This document shows positions 44,104 through 51,180 of a DNA stretch of 64,000 bases, one piece after another. Within the stretch, counting starts at the first letter, position 1. Each line of letters starts with the position of its first letter. The position numbers were made by a program, and so were the translations under genes. The notes beneath the pieces are model-generated. The model made no database searches and was not told the DNA's origin. It worked only from the letters and a program-made list of their open reading frames with translations. This stretch comes from Paenibacillus sp. H1-7 (GTDB lineage Bacteria; Bacillota; Bacilli; Paenibacillales; NBRC-103111). The stretch covers positions 6,635,501 through 6,699,500 of the forward strand of contig NZ_CP031168.1 of assembly GCF_022354825.1 (NCBI RefSeq). The letters are read 5' to 3'.

Positions 44104-45172
44104 CGTACCGCTCCTCCTGACGCGGCAACCGCCGCTTCTTTCCTCGCATATGTATACGTATCCCTATCCGTATCGTCGATGCCTTCCGGTAAATACGGCT
44201 GATCAGCGCGTCGATGCTCTCATCCTGCATAGACAGGTCGCGCGGGTTCGCCCGCTGCAGAAGCAGCCGCAGCAGCTCCGACGTATCGGTCAAATGCTGG
44301 TCGTAGGTGACGCGCAGCACCTGCTCCTCCGTATGAACGGCGATCTCCTTAATCCCGTCCAATACGGCAGCCGCCGCCAACGCAGCATCCGAATCGGAGA
44401 ATACGGCGCGGATCTGCCGCTCCGTTGCGAAACGATCGCGTATGTATTGAAGGTTGCCGTCGTAGATCAGGCGGCCTTTGTCAATAATCATCGTCCGATG
44501 GCACAGTCTCTCAATGTCATGCATATCGTGGGTTGTCAGCAGCAGCGTAACGCCCTTCTCGCGGTTAATGCTTTCGATAAAGGCACGGATGCGTTCCTTG
44601 GCTACCACATCGAGTCCTATCGTAGGCTCGTCTAGGAACAAAATATCCGGCTCGTGCAGCAGCGCAGCCAATATTTCGCAGCGCATTCGCTGCCCGAGGG
44701 ACAGCGTTCTTACCGGACGCTCCAGGAGATGCCCGACTTCGAGAATGTCGGAATACTCCTTCAGGTTGCGATGGTAGCGCTCCCAAGAAATGCTGTACAT
44801 ATACCGCAGCAAATCGAAGGAGTCTTTGACCGGCAAATCGAACAGAAGCTGGCTGCGCTGTCCGAAGACGACTCCGATCTGGTAGCTGTTCAGCTTGCGG
44901 TTTTTGCTCGGAACGACCCCCGCCACCTTAATTTCTCCGCTGCTAGGCTCCAGTACACCGGTCAGCATCTTGATGGTGGTCGACTTGCCCGCGCCGTTAG
45001 GACCCAAATAAGCGACGCTTTCCCCTTTCTCAATGGTAAAGCTGATATCGTCCACTCCGACGACCTCCCGCTTCTCCGGCCGTACCAGGCTGGTAAGCGC
45101 GCCGAGCTTCCCTTTGCGCCGAACGTTCATTTCAAACACTTTTCGGATATGATTCACTTCAATAAGCGACAA
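43889..45172 (-). CDS. ABC-2 exporter ATPase (C-terminus probably altered by a frameshift)
   Basis: An ABC ATPase with Walker A YLGPNGAGKSTTIKM, Q-loop IGVVFGQRSQLLFDL, signature TLSLGQRMRCEILAAL and Walker B DILFLDEPTIGLD. I start it at TTG 45172 after GGGGAG, giving MSLIEVNHIRKVFE. As written, the frame runs 214 bases into the permease gene. In the neighbouring frame, the codons after IYRK (about 44180-44190) read through an acidic then Ala-rich tail to a TGA at 44100-44102 overlapping the permease ATG. That is the normal coupling for such operons, so one base is probably missing near 44185, by mutation or sequencing error. Confidence 0.85.
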   Translation of the reverse strand: MSLIEVNHIRKVFEMNVRRKGKLGALTSLVRPEKREVVGVDDISFTIEKGESVAYLGPNGAGKSTTIKMLTGVLEPSSGEIKVAGVVPSKNRKLNSYQIGVVFGQRSQLLFDLPVKDSFDLLRYMYSISWERYHRNLKEYSDILEVGHLLERPVRTLSLGQRMRCEILAALLHEPDILFLDEPTIGLDVVAKERIRAFIESINREKGVTLLLTTHDMHDIERLCHRTMIIDKGRLIYDGNLQYIRDRFATERQIRAVFSDSDAALAAAAVLDGIKEIAVHTEEQVLRVTYDQHLTDTSELLRLLLQRANPRDLSMQDESIDALISRIYRKASTIRIGIRIHMRGKKRRLPRQEERYDDPRRAANGRNVADRRPAADAVPVRFYYDIDFHAHVQRHVLHAVESHLYVLDRYGAPLGTADYICHGRASH

Positions 45173-45306
45173 ATCGTTTCTCCCCCTAAATGTTTTAAAA
45201 CGTATTATAGCAAAATATACCAATTTGTGGTATAAAAAATTCTCGTTTCTCCAAAATTCAACAACTTGCTCCGTTGATAATCGTCTAAAGGTAATTCGTA
45301 CAATGC

Positions 45307-45350
45307 AAAAAAGCAGGAGCAACGGCCTCAACCGTCATTCCTGCTTCTTC
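45307..45350 (-). terminator. Terminator of the dgaF-ended operon
   Basis: Minus strand GAAGCAGGAATGACGG, loop, CCGTTGCTCCTGC, then TTTTTT, about 12 bp after the aldolase stop. It marks the end of the long PTS-linked gene run. Confidence 0.88.
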
Positions 45351-45361
45351 ATTAAATTTGC

Positions 45362-46078
45362 TTACTTGCAAAAGCGCGCCAGCTCGCGCACATCCTCAAT
45401 ACGCGTCAAGCCGGTTGCTTTGTCGATGATCGAGGTATAAATGTGCGGAATGATATAATCCGCTCCATTGTCAACGCACACTTCAATGACTTTACCGATC
45501 GTATGGATATCGATGCCGCCCGTAGGCTCGAAAATTTTGATCTTATGCTTCACGGCCGCTTTGACCATAGCCGCTACTTCGTCCAAATGATCCGTGCCGC
45601 CGATAGGATAAAACTTGACGGAATGGACTCCGATTTCCGCCAGCATGGCAGCGGCTGCGTCGCAGGATACCGTTTCCTTCAACGGCTCGCTCGTCGGTCC
45701 GGTTGTAATGATAACCTGGCCCGGCGTCCCGCTCGGCGTAATCAGCGCATTCACGATGGAATGCTCGCTGCCCACATGCTGAAGCGCGCCGAGCGTATAG
45801 CCCGCAGCCGGGAATACTTGGTTCACGTGAGCCGGCTTGGTTTGCACGGCAACGTCAACGACCTTTTTCCACATGGCAGGGTCACCCGCTCCCAAACCGA
45901 CGGATACCGGCACATCCGCTTGCTGGAATTCCCGAACGGCTTCTACGGCAGCCTCCACCGTAGGGAAATTTTTCACCAGAAGTCCAACGTAGACGTTCCC
46001 TTCGGCAGCGTCGACGATTTGCTTCGCGTTGTCCGCATTTTTAGCCAAAACGTTCAATTTAATAATAGGATTACTCAC
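45362..46078 (-). CDS. dgaF: KDGP aldolase family protein, DgaF type
   Basis: A 238-residue aldolase that cleaves 2-keto-3-deoxy-6-phosphogluconate to pyruvate and glyceraldehyde 3-phosphate. It matches the DgaF family by segments such as GLGAGDPAMWKKVVDVA, KPAHVNQVFPAAGYTLGAL, GVHSVKFYPIGGTDHLDEVA and FEPTGGIDIHTIG; the Lys of VKFYP is the likely Schiff-base residue. In Salmonella DgaF acts after DgaE in D-glucosaminate catabolism. Here it is the last gene of an eleven-gene run. Confidence 0.92.
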   Translation of the reverse strand: MSNPIIKLNVLAKNADNAKQIVDAAEGNVYVGLLVKNFPTVEAAVEAVREFQQADVPVSVGLGAGDPAMWKKVVDVAVQTKPAHVNQVFPAAGYTLGALQHVGSEHSIVNALITPSGTPGQVIITTGPTSEPLKETVSCDAAAAMLAEIGVHSVKFYPIGGTDHLDEVAAMVKAAVKHKIKIFEPTGGIDIHTIGKVIEVCVDNGADYIIPHIYTSIIDKATGLTRIEDVRELARFCK

Positions 46079-46144
46079 CGTATGTCCTCTCCTTTACCTT
46101 CCCTGATGTCTATAGCACGTTAAACCGTAACGATCTCTTATCTC

Positions 46145-47245
46145 TTACTTGGCCAATATTTCCTTGACCCGAGCGACGATAATCTCTTCCTGACCTTCCA
46201 ACAATGGTCTTGGATCGATGTTGATCAGGCCCAGATTGGCATAATGATTGCGTGTGTAAATCGCCGGGTTCCCCGACTCCAGCTCGCGGATCACATCGTA
46301 GGCCGTCTTGCCCGCAGCTTTGGCGTCGATAGCGAGCTGTGCCCGGTAAATCGCGCGGCCCGCCTCATCCTGCAATATCGTTCCGGTCACGCCCGGCGTA
46401 CCTTTGAGCTGCTCGATGAGCCATTTCATCCGCTCCAGCTGCTGCTGGGATTCGTCTGGCCTATCATCGTAGCGCTGCAAAGCCGTCAGGAAGCCGATGA
46501 TGCCTTCCTTGCCGATTTTCATCGGCCGGCCGACGCCTTTATACTGCGCCCGGCACGCCTCAATCAACGACGCCCGTCCGCAGATCATACCGGATGTCGG
46601 ACCTTCAATCGCTTTGCCGCCGCTGTAAATTACGAGATCGGCTCCCATGGCGATATACTTGCGCAAATCTTCCTCGGCCGCCGCATCAATGATCAGCGGA
46701 ATACCCTTCTCCTTGGCGATGGCGAGCATCGTCTCGATCGACTGCATACCTTTTTGCACGGCATGGTGCGATTTCACGTAAAAGAGCGCTGCGGTCCGGT
46801 CTGTCACCGCGTCGGCGATATGCTCTTTCTCCACGTGATTCGCCTGGCCGACTTCAACAACCTTCGCTCCGCCGATTGAAAGCATCTGGATGATCGGAGC
46901 CCCGAAATGAACGGAATGGCCCTTCTGAATAATGATTTCGTTCGGCACTCCATTCGTATTCGGAATGCTCTCGATTAACGACAAATTCGTTCCGGCGATA
47001 ACGGCCGCCGCCGCGATAGCGGTTCCCGCCGCCGCGCCGGTCGTAGGACATCCGTCCTCGGCGCCTGTCACCGACGCGATTACTTTGCCTGCGGCGACCA
47101 ACAATTCGGAAACGTCCACATAGTCCATTGCAGCAGTACGCAGTGCATCGGCAACAACGGGAGCGACGGCGCTTGCTCCGAGAGCGGTCATTTTGCCGCT
47201 CGCGTTGATGACTTTTTTGCAGCCGTATTGTTCGAATATACTCAT
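46145..47245 (-). CDS. dgaE: PLP-dependent ammonia-lyase, DgaE family
   Basis: A 366-residue SelA-like fold-type I PLP enzyme. The PLP lysine is in DLVIYSGGKAIEGPTSG, and PLIIDAAAEEDLRKYI carries the Asp that contacts the pyridine nitrogen. The N-terminus KKVINASGKMTALGASAV is the family hallmark. DgaE converts D-glucosaminate 6-phosphate to 2-keto-3-deoxy-6-phosphogluconate plus ammonia, which feeds DgaF. The enzyme needs a phosphorylated substrate, normally delivered by a PTS permease. It lies 22 bp after the DUF4310 gene. Confidence 0.9.
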   Translation of the reverse strand: MSIFEQYGCKKVINASGKMTALGASAVAPVVADALRTAAMDYVDVSELLVAAGKVIASVTGAEDGCPTTGAAAGTAIAAAAVIAGTNLSLIESIPNTNGVPNEIIIQKGHSVHFGAPIIQMLSIGGAKVVEVGQANHVEKEHIADAVTDRTAALFYVKSHHAVQKGMQSIETMLAIAKEKGIPLIIDAAAEEDLRKYIAMGADLVIYSGGKAIEGPTSGMICGRASLIEACRAQYKGVGRPMKIGKEGIIGFLTALQRYDDRPDESQQQLERMKWLIEQLKGTPGVTGTILQDEAGRAIYRAQLAIDAKAAGKTAYDVIRELESGNPAIYTRNHYANLGLINIDPRPLLEGQEEIIVARVKEILAK

Positions 47246-47267
47246 GGCTTTCTCCTTGTAGTTCCTT

Positions 47268-47924
47268 TTATTTTGTAATAATCGGGAAAAATGCCCCCAA
47301 AATCATCGCACCGATAATAGCTCCGCCTGCGATCGGCTTTTTGTAATAGTAGAACACCGCCGCACCTATGGTCGCTCCGATGCCTACAGGAATGGACGCC
47401 ATTACTGCGGAGATGACGATGAGCGGACCCAGGTACCGTCCGGCCGCATTGCCCGCGCCCATCATGACGTCGGCGCCGAAGGTCGAATTGGAAGCGTTGA
47501 TCGTATATTTGCGGATCATAATGATAACGAAGCCGACCAGGAAGCCGAGCACCGCTCCTGTCAGCAAAGCCAACGGGAACGACGTAAGCGGAGCGGTAAT
47601 TCCCGCACCCAGCATCAAGGCCGGAACTCCGATGCCAAGGCCGGTTTGCAGCGAGCCGCCGATATCGAGGATACCGACCAGCGGCCCTTCCAAAATACGG
47701 GCGAACAGGAAGCTCGCTCCGAACGCCGCGGCAGCTCCGAAGCTTCCGCCTTTAATGCCCGCTTCGAGCAGCGCCACGATAGCAATATCGTTAAAAGCCC
47801 CGACATGGTACACGTAGTACAAATGCGTTCCCGCAAAAATCCCTGAAGACAGACAAGCTACGAACAGCGTAAACGCCCATTCGGAATACCAAAAGCCTTT
47901 TTTCAATTGTTCCGTGTTTTCCAT
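47268..47924 (-). CDS. DUF4310 family membrane protein
   Basis: A 218-residue, Gly/Ala-rich membrane protein with about six helices. Typical stretches are FAGTHLYYVYHVGAFNDIAI, EAGIKGGSFGAAAAFGASFL and STFGADVMMGAGNAAGRYLG. To my knowledge the family occurs in a conserved neighbourhood with DUF4311, DUF4312, SFCGS and DgaE/F proteins and has no assigned function. It starts 1 bp after the DUF4311 stop, so the two are coupled and probably form one membrane complex. Confidence 0.9.
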   Translation of the reverse strand: MENTEQLKKGFWYSEWAFTLFVACLSSGIFAGTHLYYVYHVGAFNDIAIVALLEAGIKGGSFGAAAAFGASFLFARILEGPLVGILDIGGSLQTGLGIGVPALMLGAGITAPLTSFPLALLTGAVLGFLVGFVIIMIRKYTINASNSTFGADVMMGAGNAAGRYLGPLIVISAVMASIPVGIGATIGAAVFYYYKKPIAGGAIIGAMILGAFFPIITK

Positions 47925-47925
47925 C

Positions 47926-48714
47926 TTACTTCACCACCGATCCGAAAAATGCGTGAAGATCAATAAGCCATTGAGGAATGACCTGTACATTCAAGCTGTG
48001 CAGCAAAGCAACGTCAAAGCCGCGGAAGAAGCCGCTGAAAATGTATAAGAGTACAACGGCTACAACAAGAGTTTTCGTAATCCGGTTCCAGCCGCTGTCA
48101 TCAACACCTTTGCCGATAAGAATACCGAGCACGAGACCCGGAACGGCATTGCCCATAACGAGGTGGGCAAGTCCCCCCAAAGCCGTAGCCCATACGCCCG
48201 TTCTTTTGCCCGCATCCATCGCCGCCGTCCAGAAAACGATCGGCATGATCGGATTGATCAGCCAGTTGGCCGCGGGAACAAGCACCTTCGTAGCGATCGC
48301 CTGCAAGGACGCCGGAATCGCTGCGGCGGTGGAGTTCAGCACGGCTACGACGATAGCACCGATCAGCGCGCCGGCGATCGCCATCTTTTTCGGGTCGTGC
48401 AGCGTCTCCTCGACGTTTTTGTTCTTACTCATCAAAGCTGCCGCCGCCCAATGCGGGATAATCCGGTGGTCGACGTCCTGAGTCAAGCCGCCGGCCCCTA
48501 CGACCGATGCCCATGCATTGAACAAGAAGCCGAGACCGAATGAAAAATGCGCTACCGGGTCGCCTTCGCAGGCATTCAGCTCTCCGAACGTCCGGAAAGC
48601 CCCCATTCCCTGAACGCTGGGCGCGTGGAACATCCGCGCCGCACCCGCTCCTACGCCAAAACCAACCAGGATGCCAATGATGATGGATTCGAATACAATC
48701 GTAAGTGTATTCAT
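47926..48714 (-). CDS. DUF4311 family membrane protein
   Basis: A 262-residue membrane protein with seven or so helices. The N-terminal third has GVGAGAARMFHAPSVQGMGAF and GELNACEGDPVAHFSFGLGF, and the loop AGGLTQDVDHRIIPHWAAAA carries conserved-looking His and Asp residues that could face a substrate. The C-terminal part resembles a channel-forming repeat of the DUF4310 partner. It is preceded by a MITE-like element that separates it from the soluble genes of the run. Role: candidate permease component. Confidence 0.9.
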   Translation of the reverse strand: MNTLTIVFESIIIGILVGFGVGAGAARMFHAPSVQGMGAFRTFGELNACEGDPVAHFSFGLGFLFNAWASVVGAGGLTQDVDHRIIPHWAAAALMSKNKNVEETLHDPKKMAIAGALIGAIVVAVLNSTAAAIPASLQAIATKVLVPAANWLINPIMPIVFWTAAMDAGKRTGVWATALGGLAHLVMGNAVPGLVLGILIGKGVDDSGWNRITKTLVVAVVLLYIFSGFFRGFDVALLHSLNVQVIPQWLIDLHAFFGSVVK

Positions 48715-48747
48715 ATGGTACCTCCCTACTAGATTCCTTGTTATAAG

Positions 48748-48954
48748 GTTTAAAAAGTCGTCTTTTGATCACGAAGCAGGTCGGGAGGCTCAATCGACAT
48801 CGAATCTTGCGTTCACCTTCGAAGGAGTAACGCTTACGGTGCTAGCTTTCCTCCAGAAAAGCTCTCAGGTGCTCATGTAGGTTTCGCCTACACTCCGCTC
48901 CTCCTTCTTCAGGTTCTCGCAACCTTCTCGGTGCTGAAAAACCAACTTTTTAAA
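48748..48954. repeat. MITE-like element with 11-bp terminal inverted repeats (copy 2)
   Basis: GTTTAAAAAGT (48748-48758) and its complement ACTTTTTAAAC (48944-48954) bound a 207-bp noncoding element, with TTATAA one base outside the left end. Its right end AACCTTCTCGGTGCTGAAA matches the reverse complement of copy 1 (3096-3318) with one mismatch and runs on into the shared terminus. CGACATCGAATCTTG is also shared in inverted orientation. Internal hairpins include TGTAGG/CCTACA and AGCTTT/AAAAGCT. It interrupts the run between the DUF4312 and DUF4311 genes. Confidence 0.75.
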
Positions 48955-48968
48955 CAAACTATTTCCGC

Positions 48969-49316
48969 TTAACGCATCTTCAAGACGCGCTGCAAAGGAG
49001 GCAGCTGCTCGGATTTTTGCTCGAACGGGACCTCGGAGAGGATCACCGCACGGATTTTGACATCCACCCGTATCGTAATGTCGTAACGGGTTCTCGTCCG
49101 CGGGAACAATAGCCCGAGAAACCGTTCCCTGTAGGTCGACTCCGTGGCGGACAGCACCTCGACATTTTGTGGCTCGATTTGCAGCAAAATATCCGGTATT
49201 TCCTTCGCGATGTTCTTCTTCATTTGCGTCAGCGCTTGCTGAAAGGCCATGGCCTTCGTCTCTGCCGAACCGCTTACGACAATCGAACGTTCCGTTACTT
49301 GAAACATTGGCGTCAC
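48969..49316 (-). CDS. DUF4312 family protein
   Basis: A 115-residue soluble alpha/beta protein recognised by VTERSIVVSGSAETKAMAFQ, KKNIAKEIPDILLQIEPQNV and RFLGLLFPRTRTRYDITIRV. It contains no His or Cys, so it cannot carry a phospho-His or phospho-Cys. Its start overlaps the SFCGS stop by 4 bp. It belongs to the conserved DUF4310/4311/4312 neighbourhood; the function is unknown. Confidence 0.9.
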   Translation of the reverse strand: MTPMFQVTERSIVVSGSAETKAMAFQQALTQMKKNIAKEIPDILLQIEPQNVEVLSATESTYRERFLGLLFPRTRTRYDITIRVDVKIRAVILSEVPFEQKSEQLPPLQRVLKMR

Positions 49317-49678
49317 CCCTGATTTTTTTTGATGTACGCTTCCGTCAGCTTTCTTCCCAATTCTTCGATATCCATAAAGCCGAAGCCGATCACCTTTTTA
49401 CCTTCACGGATGGCGGTGACTCCCGCATCCACCGAACGAAGCCCGAACTCCATCGGATACTTATACTTCGTATTGGCCGTTACCGCTCCCGCGCCTCCGC
49501 TGCCGCAGAACGAGATGCCGAAGTCCGCGTTTTCCTTGTTCATGACATCGCCGACCTTCATGTCCGCGCCTACGCCCGGAATGACGATAGCGATACCGCC
49601 AGCGGCCTCAACGCCTTTCGCAACATTTTGCCCTTTGCCCAAACGATCGCCGATAACAACTTTTACTTTATTTTCCAT
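49313..49678 (-). CDS. Glycine-rich SFCGS family protein
   Basis: A 121-residue protein of the family named for its motif, here ADFGISFCGSGGAGAVTA with the only Cys at about residue 58. The N-terminus VKVVIGDRLGKGQNVAKGVE is also Gly-rich. The Cys-Gly-Ser-Gly-Gly loop after a beta strand recalls the phosphorylatable Cys loop of PTS EIIB domains, an inference only. It lies 6 bp after the small PRD gene and overlaps DUF4312 by 4 bp. Confidence 0.9.
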   Translation of the reverse strand: MENKVKVVIGDRLGKGQNVAKGVEAAGGIAIVIPGVGADMKVGDVMNKENADFGISFCGSGGAGAVTANTKYKYPMEFGLRSVDAGVTAIREGKKVIGFGFMDIEELGRKLTEAYIKKNQG

Positions 49679-49684
49679 ATTGAA

Positions 49685-50056
49685 TTACTCCTCTTCGTTA
49701 AATTTGGCTGCTTCAAAATGTACCGTCAAATAAAAAATTTCCGCCGCATCGAGCTTGCGCTCAGCTCCTGCTTCATAGCTGCTAAGCACCCGCTTGCTTA
49801 ATTCGACCAGCTCCGGGGTGACTTCTTCAAACATGCTTTCCTCCAGCTCCGGCAAATATTCGTTGTTGCGGACTCGGCGCATATAAGCCAGCAGATGGAT
49901 GCCGATAATGAGAAGCTTATCGTGAGTCAAGGTCAATCCCGCTTCTTCCGCGCTTGCTTTCGTGAAGGTCAGCAGCGGGCGCAGCTGCTCCAGCTCGGCT
50001 GTCGTTACCGTTGTTTTGTCAGGAATTTCATTCAGTATCGTTTCAATTATTTGCAT
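49685..50056 (-). CDS. Stand-alone PRD domain protein
   Basis: A 123-residue protein that is a single PTS-regulation domain. The two conserved His positions are present in LTHDKLLIIGIHLLAYMRRV and near the end in AEIFYLTVHFEAAKF. There is no DNA- or RNA-binding domain. PRDs are phosphorylated by HPr or EIIB, so this could be a phospho-signal receiver or relay for the system. It overlaps the amidohydrolase gene by 10 bp and precedes the SFCGS gene by 6 bp. Confidence 0.88.
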   Translation of the reverse strand: MQIIETILNEIPDKTTVTTAELEQLRPLLTFTKASAEEAGLTLTHDKLLIIGIHLLAYMRRVRNNEYLPELEESMFEEVTPELVELSKRVLSSYEAGAERKLDAAEIFYLTVHFEAAKFNEEE

Positions 50057-51180
50057 GTGTAGATCTCTCCGGATTTCATGGTGTATTGCGCTTGAATCAG
50101 CTTGTCGAACGTAAGGCGGGCATTCTCCGAATCCACCAGCTCTACGTTCTGCTCTGCGATCTTAAGAATCGTGATGTCGGCGACGGTTCCTTCCTTCAAT
50201 GTTCCGAGCTCGTCAGACCTGCGCAGAATGCGTGCCGGCGCGAGAGTAGTCCACTCGACGATTTGCTCTATCGAATACCCTAGCGCCAAAAACTTCGTCA
50301 TCGTCGTGGTCAGGCTGTACACCGGCCCCCTCAGCAGGTTTTCCAAATACAAATCCGTGCTGATTGAATAAGGCGTTATCCTTAATTCGCGTGCCTTCTT
50401 CATCGTATCGAAGCTGAAGCTGGAGCTGCCGTGCCCTACGTCGAACCGGACGCCGCGAGCCAGCGCCTTGCGCGCCTGCGGGATTAGCTGCCCGTCCTCG
50501 CCTATCATGCCGCCGCGTTTGCCGTGAAACGCATGGGTGACGACATCGCCGTCGTCCAGCAAATCGAGCACCTCGCCCAGGCTCGGCGGCGCATTGCCGA
50601 TATGAACCATGACAGGGAGACCGGCCCGCCGAGCGACGGATTTGGCTACAGCCAGTGGATAAATGCCGTTGTCCTTGACGACCGAGCCGCTCATCCGCGC
50701 CTTGATTCCTACGATCAGCTCCGGGTAGCGCTCGATACAGGCCAACGTTCGATCCGCCACGAGGTTATCCGTATTCGCGAGCTCCGATCTGCCTTCTACG
50801 AGGCCGGGACCCGCAATGTTCAACCATGCAAGCACTTGCGTCGCATTGGTTTTCACACTGTTCTCCACGAAGGCGTCGAAATTGCGCTCTCCCGCACTTC
50901 CTGCATCGACTACGGTCGTGACTCCCTGATCTATGCCGACACTATCGGGACGCACTCCCATCTCCGGCACCGCTTCGAATATATGAGCGTGAATATCGAT
51001 CAGCCCCGGAGTGACCAGACAGCCTTCTGCATCCAGCATCCGGCGGGCTTCACCGGTGAACGTACCCGGCTCGAACATCCCTACGATACGATCTCCGGCT
51101 ATGGCTACATCACGCTTGCCTGACGTGCAGGTCGAAGGATCGATGACCGTACCGTTCTCAATCAATACATCTATCAGCAT
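50047..51180 (-). CDS. Amidohydrolase/deacetylase family metallohydrolase
   Basis: A 377-residue amidohydrolase-superfamily enzyme of the EF_0837 group. Metal-site residues are all visible: HAH in GLIDIHAHIFEAVPEMGV, a probable carboxylated Lys in IVGIKARMSGSVV, His in LPVMVHIGNAPP, His in DVVTHAFHGKRGG and Asp in FDVGHGSSSFSF. It may deacetylate or deamidate the substrate before DgaE acts. It overlaps the regulator gene by 7 bp and the PRD gene by 10 bp. The natural substrate is unknown. Confidence 0.9.
   Translation of the reverse strand: MLIDVLIENGTVIDPSTCTSGKRDVAIAGDRIVGMFEPGTFTGEARRMLDAEGCLVTPGLIDIHAHIFEAVPEMGVRPDSVGIDQGVTTVVDAGSAGERNFDAFVENSVKTNATQVLAWLNIAGPGLVEGRSELANTDNLVADRTLACIERYPELIVGIKARMSGSVVKDNGIYPLAVAKSVARRAGLPVMVHIGNAPPSLGEVLDLLDDGDVVTHAFHGKRGGMIGEDGQLIPQARKALARGVRFDVGHGSSSFSFDTMKKARELRITPYSISTDLYLENLLRGPVYSLTTTMTKFLALGYSIEQIVEWTTLAPARILRRSDELGTLKEGTVADITILKIAEQNVELVDSENARLTFDKLIQAQYTMKSGEIYTCK

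Noticed and set aside
48721..48968. A missing gene between DUF4312 and DUF4311
   Set aside because: The interval has no open frame with a ribosome site and is accounted for by the terminal-repeat element.
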